The translations under genes and the position numbers were made by a program. A model generated the notes under the pieces. That model saw only the letters and a list, made by a program, of their open reading frames with translations, ran no database searches and was not told the DNA's origin. DNA of 64,000 nt, from contig NZ_LT574838.1 in assembly GCF_900086725.1 (NCBI RefSeq), positions 124,001 through 188,000 on the forward strand, written 5' to 3'. Position 1 is the stretch's first letter, and each line of letters opens with the position of its first letter. Source of the DNA: Bariatricus massiliensis. Lineage in GTDB: Bacteria > Bacillota > Clostridia > Lachnospirales > Lachnospiraceae. Positions 1-8,175 of the stretch are shown here, piece after piece.

Positions 1-398
1 GTATCAACCATGGTCAAACACAATATGTTCCCATTCTCAAAGCTTACTTTTGCCTTCTGGAACATATTTTTTTCCACCACGCTCTTTTGCTCCAGCTCCA
101 GAAGCATGCTGTCCCGGTAAACATCCATCAGGTTCTCCGGCGTGTACTGTTCCGACAGCCGATAGTTCTCCACGAGAGATACCGGTATCCGGCATTGTCC
201 GAAGAGCTGTGTCTCTATCTGCCTCTCTATCTTGAGTACTGCGTGTTTCGGAATCAGATGTGTACTGAAAATATGTACCTTTATGTAGTTTTTGGCAGAA
301 GTGGACGTAACCTTAGTCACCTCCACCTCCTGAAATAAAAGCCGCAGATCCGCATCCGTTTTTAATGTCGGAAATACATCAAAAAATAATTTTCCCAT
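1..398 (-). CDS. polC: DNA polymerase III PolC-type alpha subunit, N-terminal part (partial)
   Basis: Only the first ~132 codons lie in the window; the gene runs off the left edge. The protein starts MGKLFFDVFPTL and continues with a region resembling the N-terminal domain of clostridial PolC, the Gram-positive replicative polymerase. The exonuclease, PHP and polymerase domains are outside the window, so the call rests on this N-terminal similarity and on the position directly after ispG, a common clostridial order. The ATG lies 3 nt past the ispG stop, so the two genes are probably co-transcribed. The ribosome-binding site is weak (GGGGCGAG, inside the ispG end). No frameshift is seen in the visible part. 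Confidence 0.8.
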   Translation of the reverse strand, partial: MGKLFFDVFPTLKTDADLRLLFQEVEVTKVTSTSAKNYIKVHIFSTHLIPKHAVLKIERQIETQLFGQCRIPVSLVENYRLSEQYTPENLMDVYRDSMLLELEQKSVVEKNMFQKAKVSFENGNILCLTMVD

Positions 399-401
399 GT
401 C

Positions 402-1457
402 TTACTCGCCCCAATGTAATAGTTCTTCTCTCAGTGTATCAAGCAGCTCCTCTTCCTTCACTTTCTTGACAATCTCTCCTTTTTTAATTAAAAGGCCCTC
501 TCCGATGCCTCCCGCGATTCCAATATCTGCTTCCTTCGCCTCTCCGGGCCCGTTCACAACGCATCCCATCACTGCCACCTTGATATCAAGGGGAATATCG
601 GCAACCATATTTTCTACTTGATTAGCCAGTCCTATCAAGTCAATCTTTGTCCGCCCGCATGTGGGGCAGGATACGACCTCTATCCCGCCTTTCCGCAGTC
701 CCAATGTTTTAAGGATAATCTTCGCGCTCTTGATTTCCTCCAGCGGATCTCCCGTCAATGACACGCGGATGGTATCCCCGATGCCTTGATTCAAAATGAT
801 ACCCAGCCCGACAGCGGACTTGATATTGCCGGATGTCAGTGTGCCGGATTCCGTGATGCCCACATGTAGCGGATAAGGGCACTGCCGTGCAATCAGTTCA
901 TGGGCTTTTACGCACATCATAACATCGGATGATTTGATGCTGACGACCAAATTGTCGTACCCTAGTTCCTCAATCATGCGTACCTTGTCCAGCGCGCTCT
1001 CCACGATTCCCTCGGCCGTAACGCCGCCGTATTTTTCAAGCAGGTTCTTTTCAAGAGAACCGCTGTTAACGCCTACACGGATTGGAATCTGCTTTTCCTT
1101 GGCCTTGTCTACCACGGCCTTCACCCTGTCCGCGCTGCCGATGTTTCCCGGATTGATTCGGATTTTGTCCGCTCCGTTTTCTATGGCCGCAATGGCAAGT
1201 CGGTAATCGAAGTGGATATCCGCTACCAGAGGGATATGTATCCGTTCTTTGATTGCCTTCAACGCCTGTGCGGCTTCCATCGTCGGAACCGCACAGCGGA
1301 TAATCTCGCATCCTGCCCGCTCCAGCGCCAGTATCTGCCCGACTGTCGCATCGATATCCTCTGTTTTTGTGTTGGTCATCGACTGGATTGCAATGGGATT
1401 TCCACCGCCTATCCAACGACCGCCTATATTGACTGCTCTTGTCTCTTCTCTAGTCAT
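402..1457 (-). CDS. ispG: 4-hydroxy-3-methylbut-2-enyl diphosphate synthase (flavodoxin)
   Basis: IspG (GcpE) performs the penultimate step of the MEP isoprenoid pathway, reducing methylerythritol cyclodiphosphate to HMBPP with a 4Fe-4S cluster. The 351-residue protein is the usual length of the bacterial short form. It carries the cluster motif CPTCGRT near residue 260 and a second cysteine in GCVVNGPGEAKEADIG near residue 300. I placed the start at MTREETRAVN because a consensus AGGAGG lies 7 nt upstream (1465-1470). An in-frame ATG 18 nt further upstream has that AGGAGG inside its own coding sequence and is unlikely. polC follows after 3 nt. Confidence 0.96.
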   Translation of the reverse strand: MTREETRAVNIGGRWIGGGNPIAIQSMTNTKTEDIDATVGQILALERAGCEIIRCAVPTMEAAQALKAIKERIHIPLVADIHFDYRLAIAAIENGADKIRINPGNIGSADRVKAVVDKAKEKQIPIRVGVNSGSLEKNLLEKYGGVTAEGIVESALDKVRMIEELGYDNLVVSIKSSDVMMCVKAHELIARQCPYPLHVGITESGTLTSGNIKSAVGLGIILNQGIGDTIRVSLTGDPLEEIKSAKIILKTLGLRKGGIEVVSCPTCGRTKIDLIGLANQVENMVADIPLDIKVAVMGCVVNGPGEAKEADIGIAGGIGEGLLIKKGEIVKKVKEEELLDTLREELLHWGE

Positions 1458-1485
1458 CCTTTTACCTCCTGACATGATATAGAAA

Positions 1486-1528
1486 CCCCTCTATATGAGA
1501 CGCCTCTGTAACGCCCTTTATAGAGGGG
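1486..1528. repeat. 10-bp perfect inverted repeat between a hypothetical gene and ispG
   Basis: CCCCTCTATA (1486-1495) and TATAGAGGGG (1519-1528) are exact reverse complements with a 23-nt loop. Neither side has a convincing T-run, so this may be a weak attenuator or an mRNA hairpin in the ispG leader rather than a terminator. Confidence 0.4.
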
Positions 1529-1549
1529 AATTCTCTGTTATACCTAATT

Positions 1550-2014
1550 TTACTTTACTCTTGTGAAAAGAAGCTGGTCGCCGTAGTCCCATTCAGTCAG
1601 GGTCAGTTCGTTACTCTCCAGATTGTAATTAAAGGAGGTAATCATAGAGCTGACTGCTGCTCTTACGTCGTTGGCAGTGATATCGGATTTGGCTGACTCT
1701 GCGGCTGCCGCAAGTGATTCACTGTCCACTTTAAAGGTAATCTGCTTTGCCTTTTTATTCATAGTATATTTGAGTGTCACCTCAATCTTTTCCCCGTCCA
1801 GAAGTTCACTGCTCGTGAGGACCGCTGTATCCTTGCCGCGGATTTCCAAAGTCATATCGCTTTCATCCTGCAGCCATGTTCCTTCCAGCGGATTGCCGAA
1901 AAATCCTCTATATAGGAAAAAGACAGCGACGATAATAATTAAAATCGTCGCAGCTGCCATAACAATCTGCCATATTTTGTTTCTTTTTTCCTCGTTATTC
2001 TCTGCTGTCTGCAT
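1550..2014 (-). CDS. Small membrane-anchored hypothetical protein
   Basis: I do not recognise a named family. The 154-residue protein has a short charged N-terminus, one hydrophobic segment (about residues 15-35, rich in Ile/Val/Ala) and an extracytoplasmic part of about 115 residues. This outer part begins with an EGTWLQDESDMTLEI stretch reminiscent of small lipocalin-like or 'GTW' domains seen in clostridial exported proteins; that resemblance is an impression. Topology is probably N-in/C-out. A GGGAGG ribosome-binding site lies 11 nt before the ATG. It is upstream of ispG on the same strand, but a 93-nt gap with an inverted repeat separates them, so co-transcription is uncertain. Confidence 0.7.
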   Translation of the reverse strand: MQTAENNEEKRNKIWQIVMAAATILIIIVAVFFLYRGFFGNPLEGTWLQDESDMTLEIRGKDTAVLTSSELLDGEKIEVTLKYTMNKKAKQITFKVDSESLAAAAESAKSDITANDVRAAVSSMITSFNYNLESNELTLTEWDYGDQLLFTRVK

Positions 2015-2186
2015 ATATAGTTAATCCTCCCAACGATTACTTTGTAACTTATCTCCTTAAATTATACGGGGTTTCATGGTGCGTGTCAACGGTATAACTT
2101 TATGTTTCTTTACGCAACCGTTTCTTAACTTTTTGTTGTTATTTGACACATTTTCTTTTCAGCAAAGTATCAACTGTTAAAATACG

Positions 2187-2220
2187 GGTATCCGTTTTGA
2201 CAATAAATGCCACGGATACC
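2187..2220. promoter_or_regulatory. Possible operator: 9-bp inverted repeat upstream of the XRE gene
   Basis: GGTATCCGT (2187-2195) and ACGGATACC (2212-2220) are perfect reverse complements spaced by 16 nt. The repeat lies just upstream of the extended -10 promoter of the XRE regulator, which suggests autoregulation. It contains a TTGACA hexamer (2197-2202) without a correctly spaced -10. Confidence 0.45.
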
Positions 2221-2237
2221 GGCATGTTCTCTGGCAA

Positions 2238-2246
2238 TGCTATAAT
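2238..2246 (+). promoter_or_regulatory. Extended -10 promoter of the XRE regulator
   Basis: TGC followed by a perfect TATAAT (2241-2246) forms an extended -10 element about 45 nt before the start codon. No good -35 is present at 17 nt, which is tolerated for extended -10 promoters. Confidence 0.5.
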
Positions 2247-2290
2247 TGAAGAAACATGTCCGAGTCCATTATGCAGGAGGGAAGCAGCCT

Positions 2291-2650
2291 ATGGATTTTT
2301 CCACAATTTTGAAAGAATTACGGGAATCACGAGAGATTACGCAAGATGAGCTCGCCAAACAGCTCCGTGTTTCCCGCCCCACGATTGCCGGCTACGAAAC
2401 AAAGCACAGGCAGCCTGACTATGATAAGCTAATCATGATTTCCGAAATTTTCAATGTCTCCATCGACTATCTGCTGACCGGGAAAACAACGGAAGAACTC
2501 ACTCCAGCCCCTTCTTCCCACCGGAATGAAAAGATGCTTGACCGGAAGGTAATAAACGCTTACAAGCAGTTGGGCTTCGATGAAAAGGAAGATGTTCTGG
2601 ATTATATCCACCTATTGAAATTAAAGAAGAAATATGAAGTTGACAAATAG
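2291..2650 (+). CDS. XRE-family helix-turn-helix transcriptional regulator
   Basis: The 119-residue protein has a Cro/C1-type HTH over about residues 5-60 (ILKELRESREITQDELAKQL, then SRPTIAGYE). A short charged C-terminus (residues 75-119) probably serves in oligomerisation. I chose the ATG at 2291 because AGGAGG lies 10 nt upstream and the HTH then begins at the usual distance from the N-terminus; an in-frame ATG 45 nt earlier lacks a ribosome-binding site. It is monocistronic, with an upstream inverted repeat that may be its own operator and a strong terminator after it. The target genes are unknown. Confidence 0.9.
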   Translation: MDFSTILKELRESREITQDELAKQLRVSRPTIAGYETKHRQPDYDKLIMISEIFNVSIDYLLTGKTTEELTPAPSSHRNEKMLDRKVINAYKQLGFDEKEDVLDYIHLLKLKKKYEVDK

Positions 2651-2672
2651 AAAATGAAGCATTGCGGCATAC

Positions 2673-2715
2673 AAAACCGTCAGATGTGGAAGTATCTCCC
2701 GCATCTGACGGTTTT
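2673..2715. terminator. Bidirectional terminator between the XRE gene and xylB
   Basis: A 14-bp perfect stem (AAAACCGTCAGATG at 2673-2686, complement at 2702-2715) encloses a 15-nt loop. A-rich and T-rich ends on both sides allow it to stop transcription of both convergent genes. Confidence 0.9.
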
Positions 2716-2718
2716 ACA

Positions 2719-4191
2719 TTACTCTGCCAGCTCTCGGAATAGTCCTTTGACAGCCGGATATATTTTTTTAAATCTCTGGTATCTCTCTTCATATTTTGCA
2801 GTAAGCTCCGGTTCCGGCTCTACTGTATCGACTACCTTTACCAGCTTTTCTGCCGCTGCCTCCACGCTCGGATACGCGCCGCATCCCACTGCGGCCAAAA
2901 TTGCCCCGCCAAGCGCTGGGCCTTCTTCACTTTCTATCACATCCACCTTTAAATTCATGATATTGGCAATCATCTTTTTCCATAGCGGGCTCTTTGCGCC
3001 GCCTCCACAGATTTTGGTGCGCTCAATGTGAATGCCCAGACTCTTTGCCACCTCCAGAGAGTCTCTGAGGGCGAATGCCACACCTTCCAGAACGGCCTGT
3101 GTCATTTCTTCTCTTGTCGTATCCATAGTCATACCTATGAATGTAGAACGCGCATAAGGATCGTTGTGAGGGGAACGTTCTCCCATAAGGTACGGGAGAT
3201 AATATACGTGATTCTCACCAAGCTTGTCTATCCCGCTCTGTTCTGACGCAAAATCATTGGTCTTCAAGATATCCTCTGCCCACCATTTATTGCAGGAAGC
3301 GGCGCTCAGCATGCATCCCATGAGATGGTAATATCCGTCTGCGTGGGCAAATGAATGCAGGGCATTATACTTATCCACGCCAAACTTCTTGCTCGATATA
3401 AAAATCGTCCCGGAAGTCCCAAGCGATATGTTACATCTGCCGTCTCCCACCGTGCCGGTTCCTACTGCCGCGGCAGCATTGTCTCCTGCCCCTGCGATTA
3501 CCTTCACGCCGTCAGGCAGGCCGAGTTCTTTTGCTATCTCCGGCTTCAGATTTCCTACAACCTCATAGCTCTCAAAGAGCTTTGGAAGCTGTTCTTCTGT
3601 GATGCCGCAGATTTCCATCATTTCTTTCGACCAGCATTTCCCTTCCACATCCATCAATAACATGCCGGACGCATCCGAATAGTCACTGCAGAACGTTCCT
3701 GAAAGCTTATAAGCCAAATAATCCTTGGGAAGCATAATCTTTTTGATTCTCGCAAAATTTTCCGGCTCTTTGTTCTTCACCCACAGTATCTTCGGCGCCG
3801 TAAAACCTGTAAAGGCAATATTAGCGGTATATTCGGACAGCCTTTCTTTCCCTATCTCCTCATTCAGATAATCCGTCTCTTCCGTAGTACGCCCGTCATT
3901 CCAGAGGATAGCCGGCCGGATCACCCGGTCCTGCTCATCCAAAATAACCAGACCGTGCATCTGTCCCCCAAAACTGATACCCGCTATCTCATTCCGGTCA
4001 CACTCCGCCGTCAGCTCCTTGATTCCCTCCACGGACTGCTCATACCAGTCCTCCGGGTGCTGCTCAGACCATCCCGGTTTCGGAAAATACAACGGGTACT
4101 CCCGGGATACAATCTTCTTGATATCCCCCGCCTCGTCCATCAAAAGCAGCTTCACTGCCGAAGTTCCCAAATCCACTCCAATAAAAAGCAT
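2719..4191 (-). CDS. xylB: FGGY-family carbohydrate kinase, xylulokinase-like
   Basis: The protein phosphorylates a ketopentose (D-xylulose in characterised relatives), feeding the pentose phosphate pathway. At 490 residues it has normal XylB length. N-terminal phosphate-binding GVDLGTSAVK is at residues 5-14, GGQMHGLV follows near residue 75, catalytic Asp in AGAGDNAAAAVGTG near residue 235, and the nucleotide-binding GGGAKSPLW near residue 395. It is last in a unit after a fucose/arabinose-isomerase-family gene, so the real substrate may be the ketose made by that enzyme (for example ribulose or fuculose). FGGY specificity cannot be settled from motifs. The 75-nt gap to the isomerase holds a long palindrome. 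Confidence 0.88.
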   Translation of the reverse strand: MLFIGVDLGTSAVKLLLMDEAGDIKKIVSREYPLYFPKPGWSEQHPEDWYEQSVEGIKELTAECDRNEIAGISFGGQMHGLVILDEQDRVIRPAILWNDGRTTEETDYLNEEIGKERLSEYTANIAFTGFTAPKILWVKNKEPENFARIKKIMLPKDYLAYKLSGTFCSDYSDASGMLLMDVEGKCWSKEMMEICGITEEQLPKLFESYEVVGNLKPEIAKELGLPDGVKVIAGAGDNAAAAVGTGTVGDGRCNISLGTSGTIFISSKKFGVDKYNALHSFAHADGYYHLMGCMLSAASCNKWWAEDILKTNDFASEQSGIDKLGENHVYYLPYLMGERSPHNDPYARSTFIGMTMDTTREEMTQAVLEGVAFALRDSLEVAKSLGIHIERTKICGGGAKSPLWKKMIANIMNLKVDVIESEEGPALGGAILAAVGCGAYPSVEAAAEKLVKVVDTVEPEPELTAKYEERYQRFKKIYPAVKGLFRELAE

Positions 4192-4221
4192 ATTTCATCC
4201 TCCTTCATCATTGGGGATCAT

Positions 4222-4263
4222 CATTGGGGACAGGTCCCAACGCGTTGGGACCTGTCCCTAATG
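4222..4263. repeat. Dispersed perfect palindrome, copy 1
   Basis: Positions 4227-4258 are a perfect 32-bp palindrome; each half reads GGGACAGGTCCCAACG. In RNA the hairpin extends with a G-U pair and CATT/AATG to 4222-4263. A 13-nt tandem duplication (CATCATTGGGGAT, from 4206) precedes it. The same 32 bp recur at 52799-52830. Confidence 0.9.
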
Positions 4264-4266
4264 CAC

Positions 4267-5751
4267 TTATCCCCACGGGTTTTCTGTTGGATACCTTACA
4301 CCTTTGGGCTGATTATATCCGATTTCCTCCACCGGCACTCCGATATATTTGAAAACTTCAAATAATGCTTTACCGAAATGTCCGAAGGCCACCGCGCCAT
4401 GGTGTGGGTAATTTTTTTCAATCAGTACATGGCGGTAGAATCTTCCCATCTCCGGGATGGCAAATATTCCGATTGCCCCGAAGGAGCGTGTCGCCACGGG
4501 AAGTACTTCTCCTTGTGCGATATATGCGCGGAGCATATTGTCCGCTGTACTCTGGAGGCGGAAGAAAGTAATATCTCCCGGAACGATGTCGCCTTCCAAT
4601 GTTCCCTGTGTCACTTCTTCCGGCAGCGTCCTTGCCATGATTACCTGATATTTCATCTCACAGAAAGAAAGCTTTGAGGATGCGGTGTTGCCGCAGTGGA
4701 ATCCCATAAAAGTATCTTTCTGCGTATAATCGTATTTGCCTTTAATCTCCGCTTCATACATATCGGCAGGCACTGAATTATTGATATCAAGCAGTGTTAC
4801 CGTATCCTCACTTACTACCGTCCCGATAAATTCACTGAGTGCGCCGTAAATGTCCACTTCACAGGATACAGGAATTCCCTGCGCTGTCAGCCGGCTGTTC
4901 ACATAACATGGCACAAACCCGAACTGTGTCTGAAATGCTGGCCAGCATTTCCCTGCAATGGCAACATACTTTCTATATCCCCTGTGCTCCTCGATCCAGT
5001 CCTTCAGCGTCAATTCATACTGCGCCAATTTTGCAAGAATCTCCGGCTTCTTATTGCCCGTTCCTAGTTCTTCCTCCATCTCTTTTACAACAGACGCAAT
5101 CCGGTCATCTCCCTCATGCCTATTAAATGCTTCAAACAAATCCAGCTCTGAATTTTCCTCAATCTCCACGCCCAGATTGTAGAGCTGTTTGATCGGGGCA
5201 TTGCAGGCAAGGAAATTAAGCGGGCGGGGTCCGAAACTGATAATCTTCAAATCATTCAGCCCCACAACAGCCCGGGCAATCGGACGGAACTCGTAGATCA
5301 TGTCCGCACACTCTTCCGCCGTTCCGACAGGATATTCCGGAATATACGCCTTAATATTACGGAGTCTCAAATTGTAGCTCGCATTGAGCATGCCGCAGTA
5401 CGCATCTCCACGGCCCTGAATCAAATTATCACCGGTCTCCTCTGCCGCCGCGATAAACATCTTCGGCCCGTCGAAATGTTTGGCGAGCAGTGTCTCGGAT
5501 ATCTCCGGCCCAAAATTGCCAAGATACACTACGAGGGCATTACAGCCCGCATTTTTGATATCCTCGAGGGCCTGTACCATATGTATCTCGCTCTCAACGA
5601 TACAGACCGGACATTCATAAATCCCTTCTTCGCCATATTTCTTCTTGTACGCCTCAGTCAGCGCCTCTCTTCTGGAAACCGATAAGCTCTCCGGAAAACA
5701 GTCACGGCTGACCGCAACGATTCCGATTTTAAGTTCTGGCATATTGTTCAT
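4267..5751 (-). CDS. L-fucose/L-arabinose isomerase family protein
   Basis: This cytoplasmic enzyme of 494 residues belongs to the fucose/arabinose isomerase fold. Visible family features include an N-terminal Rossmann-like half (residues 5-170), and a metal-binding C-terminal half with candidate ligands Glu in CEVDIYGAL, Asp in TLLDINN and His in MGFHCGN. The ATG at 5751 was chosen because GGAGG lies 8 nt upstream; an earlier in-frame ATG would put that site inside the gene. It sits between an AraC regulator and an FGGY kinase, forming an aldose isomerase/ketose kinase module. The specific sugar (arabinose, fucose or another aldose) cannot be read from the sequence. Confidence 0.82.
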   Translation of the reverse strand: MNNMPELKIGIVAVSRDCFPESLSVSRREALTEAYKKKYGEEGIYECPVCIVESEIHMVQALEDIKNAGCNALVVYLGNFGPEISETLLAKHFDGPKMFIAAAEETGDNLIQGRGDAYCGMLNASYNLRLRNIKAYIPEYPVGTAEECADMIYEFRPIARAVVGLNDLKIISFGPRPLNFLACNAPIKQLYNLGVEIEENSELDLFEAFNRHEGDDRIASVVKEMEEELGTGNKKPEILAKLAQYELTLKDWIEEHRGYRKYVAIAGKCWPAFQTQFGFVPCYVNSRLTAQGIPVSCEVDIYGALSEFIGTVVSEDTVTLLDINNSVPADMYEAEIKGKYDYTQKDTFMGFHCGNTASSKLSFCEMKYQVIMARTLPEEVTQGTLEGDIVPGDITFFRLQSTADNMLRAYIAQGEVLPVATRSFGAIGIFAIPEMGRFYRHVLIEKNYPHHGAVAFGHFGKALFEVFKYIGVPVEEIGYNQPKGVRYPTENPWG

Positions 5752-5800
5752 TTTCTTATCCTCCATTCTTGACTACATAGTTAAGAATAGGATAACAGAT

Positions 5801-5818
5801 GTGGCACTTCCATGCCAC
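5801..5818. repeat. Small hairpin upstream of the isomerase gene
   Basis: GTGGCA-CTTCCA-TGCCAC forms a perfect 6-bp stem with a 6-nt loop in the 82-nt gap between the AraC gene and the isomerase. It could be an attenuator, an mRNA-stabilising hairpin or a regulator site. Confidence 0.35.
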
Positions 5819-5833
5819 CGAAAACTTGGCTGA

Positions 5834-6661
5834 TTAAGTGCTATTTTTTGTCTTTTTGTATTCACTCGGCAGCATGCCGTATCTCTTCTTGAACGCTCTG
5901 GCCAGCGCCCTGCCGTCAGGAAAACCATTATTCAGCGCAATCTCCCCAATACTATGATCGGTATTCGCCAGTTCCTTACAAGCATACTCCACCCGCACGC
6001 TCTGAAGATACGCCTTGTAATTTGTCATCGCATACTTCTGGAACATTCTTGACAGATAAGCAGGAGAATACCCGAACCGCTCCGCAAGGCTCTCCAGTGT
6101 CAGCTCCTTCGTGTAATTGTCCTTGATATAAGTCGTGATAATCGAAAGTTTGTTCAAATTTTTGCCCTTTCTTACTAACTCCTCACTCACATCAAGCCTC
6201 CGGTACTTTGTCACCATGAGGTAGAGAAGAAAGAAAAAATCCCCCTGCACCTTCAGTTCATACCCGCTCTCCCGGGCAGTGTAAGTCTCAAACATCTGCC
6301 CCACTAATTCCATGATTTTCTCATCCTGCACACAGGCATTGTGTGTGAAACAGATAAAATTCTCTTCAGTAAAATAATTTTCAAATATGTGAAGCGGGAT
6401 CTGCAGCACTACCGTACGGTTAGGCCGGGTTGCCGCTATCGAATGTACTTCATTGGAATTCACGATTACAAACTCACCGGCTTCCAGATGTGTATCTTCC
6501 CCATTGATATAGAATTCCAGACTCCCCTCAAACACCGCAAATATCTCCACCGAACGGTGCCAGTGCTTCTCCCTGATATAATTTCCGTCCTTCCCTTCAA
6601 ATAAAAACATTTTGAAAGGCAGGTCATCGTTGGGCAGTACAAGTTCATGAACAAATTCCAT
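5834..6661 (-). CDS. AraC-family transcriptional regulator with N-terminal cupin
   Basis: The 275-residue protein has a cupin sensor domain in its N-terminal half (about residues 10-90: HWHRSVEIFAVFEGSLEF, then GEFVIVNSNEVHSI) and an AraC double HTH at the C-terminus (about 170-270: LTLESLAERFGYSPAYLSRM and IGEIALNNGFPDGRALARAF). Such proteins usually bind a sugar in the cupin and activate nearby catabolic genes. Here the isomerase and FGGY kinase directly downstream on the same strand are the obvious targets. It starts only 4 nt after the MocR gene stops, so both regulators may share a transcript. Confidence 0.92.
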   Translation of the reverse strand: MEFVHELVLPNDDLPFKMFLFEGKDGNYIREKHWHRSVEIFAVFEGSLEFYINGEDTHLEAGEFVIVNSNEVHSIAATRPNRTVVLQIPLHIFENYFTEENFICFTHNACVQDEKIMELVGQMFETYTARESGYELKVQGDFFFLLYLMVTKYRRLDVSEELVRKGKNLNKLSIITTYIKDNYTKELTLESLAERFGYSPAYLSRMFQKYAMTNYKAYLQSVRVEYACKELANTDHSIGEIALNNGFPDGRALARAFKKRYGMLPSEYKKTKNST

Positions 6662-6665
6662 CCTC

Positions 6666-8033
6666 TCACCTCCCGTTCACAGAACGCCCTGCGTCCCTTC
6701 CTTGTTGGACTTCTTCCCATAAAATCTCCATAGCCCGTCCATAATCTTCCACACCTACATTGGCACAGGAGAGCATGATGACCGCTCTGTTCTCTCCCCT
6801 TTCCTGCGTCTCCCCTATAGGCGTCACCGCCATCTGCCGGCAACGCAGACGCGCCGCAAGTTCCGCTGCATGCAGTTCAGTCTTCAATGTCACCAATATG
6901 GTAAATCCGGCTTCCCCCTGCAGGACTTTTGCCGCCTTCCCAAATGTACGGTATATGGCATCCTCCAAAGCCTTCGCCTTCGTCATATAAGTTTTTCTGG
7001 ATTTTCTGATTTGGCTGTCCAGATGCCCGTCGCGGATAAATTGTGTCAACGCTATCTGCTCCGCCTTGGACGCCGTCTGATTGTAAAAATTCTTCCGCTT
7101 TTCATACTCCGCTAAAAGCTCCGGCGTCAGCACCATGAAGCTCATACGGATGGAGGGAAGCAGAAGCTTAGAAAAGGTTCCCAGATATACGACCTGCCCC
7201 CCTCCTGCCAGCCCCTGAAGAGACGGTGTAGGCTTCTGAAAATAACGGAATTCATTATTGTAGTCATCCTCGATCAAAAGAATCCCCTTCTCGTCCGCAT
7301 ACCGGATAAGCTCCAAACGGTCCGGCACCTGCATCACCTCGCCCCATTTCGTCATTTGTGAAGGAGTCACATAATAGATTCCGACCCCCGGTTTTCGATA
7401 ATCCTCTTCTATCTCAAATCCAAAATCCTCGAAAACCGCTTTGCCTTGAAAAAAATCAGGATTGTAAAATGCCGCTTTTCTCCTCTCTTTCACGAGCGGA
7501 CAGAGCACATGCAGAAGACTTTGTACCCCCGCCCCTATGACCACCTGCCTCGGGGTACAGATTACATTTCTCTTTTCTCTCAGATAGCTGCAGAGAACCT
7601 CCCGAAATTCGTACTCCCCCTGAGGCTCTCCATATGACAGTAGCCGTTCATCCTGCCTGAGGGCGCTCTTCATATAGCGCCTCCAGAGCTCGAACCGAAA
7701 GCTCTCCTTGTCCACCCCGGAGGAGGCAAAATCATAGCGGATATCCTGCTTTACCTTTCGAAACACCGGCACCTCCTGCCCCGCCTTCCGCTTGCCGGCT
7801 ATATCCGTCACATAATATCCACTCTGCGGTCTGGAAATAATATATCCCTCCGCGGCCAAGAGCAGGTAAGCCGATTCCAGCGTCGTACGGCTCATCTGGA
7901 ATTGTACCGCTCCTTTCCGGATAGACGGCAACTTCGTCCCTGCCGGAAGCTTCTCATCCAAAATCAATTCTTTATAATAATTATACACTCGAAGATAGCG
8001 GTGCATCTTCTCATTTTCAAGCTCTGTCTGCAT
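6666..8033 (-). CDS. pdxR: MocR/PdxR-type regulator (GntR HTH fused to aminotransferase fold)
   Basis: The 455-residue protein joins a GntR winged helix (residues 15-80: AGTKLPSIRKGAVQF, MSRTTLESAYLLLAAEGY) to a class I aminotransferase-like domain (about 115-450). The PLP-lysine motif YLGTFSKLLLPSIRM is retained. MocR proteins bind PLP and often control vitamin B6 genes. The divergent neighbour is a pyridoxal kinase gene, 142 bp away, which supports a PdxR role: sensing PLP and regulating kinase and transporter. The gene symbol is by analogy with characterised PdxR and is not proven. Confidence 0.85.
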   Translation of the reverse strand: MQTELENEKMHRYLRVYNYYKELILDEKLPAGTKLPSIRKGAVQFQMSRTTLESAYLLLAAEGYIISRPQSGYYVTDIAGKRKAGQEVPVFRKVKQDIRYDFASSGVDKESFRFELWRRYMKSALRQDERLLSYGEPQGEYEFREVLCSYLREKRNVICTPRQVVIGAGVQSLLHVLCPLVKERRKAAFYNPDFFQGKAVFEDFGFEIEEDYRKPGVGIYYVTPSQMTKWGEVMQVPDRLELIRYADEKGILLIEDDYNNEFRYFQKPTPSLQGLAGGGQVVYLGTFSKLLLPSIRMSFMVLTPELLAEYEKRKNFYNQTASKAEQIALTQFIRDGHLDSQIRKSRKTYMTKAKALEDAIYRTFGKAAKVLQGEAGFTILVTLKTELHAAELAARLRCRQMAVTPIGETQERGENRAVIMLSCANVGVEDYGRAMEILWEEVQQGRDAGRSVNGR

Positions 8034-8116
8034 ACCGTCCTCCCGTCTTGCAATCGCTCACAGAAACTGACCTTTAAAAAATAATCTGTTTTGTGTATTT
8101 TAATAATGACACTTTT

Positions 8117-8144
8117 ATTCTATTCTATAGAAAATGTTTCACAA
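8117..8144 (-). promoter_or_regulatory. Candidate promoter of the MocR/PdxR gene
   Basis: On the minus strand TTGTGA (8139-8144) is followed after 16 nt by TAGAAT (8117-8122). It lies in the divergent region shared with the pyridoxal kinase gene, where the regulator probably binds. Confidence 0.4.
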
Positions 8145-8175
8145 TATCAATACTTCAGAAGGGAATTTTTAAACA

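Noticed and set aside
1486..1528. The 10-bp inverted repeat as an intrinsic terminator.
   Set aside because: The loop is long and no proper T-run follows on either strand.
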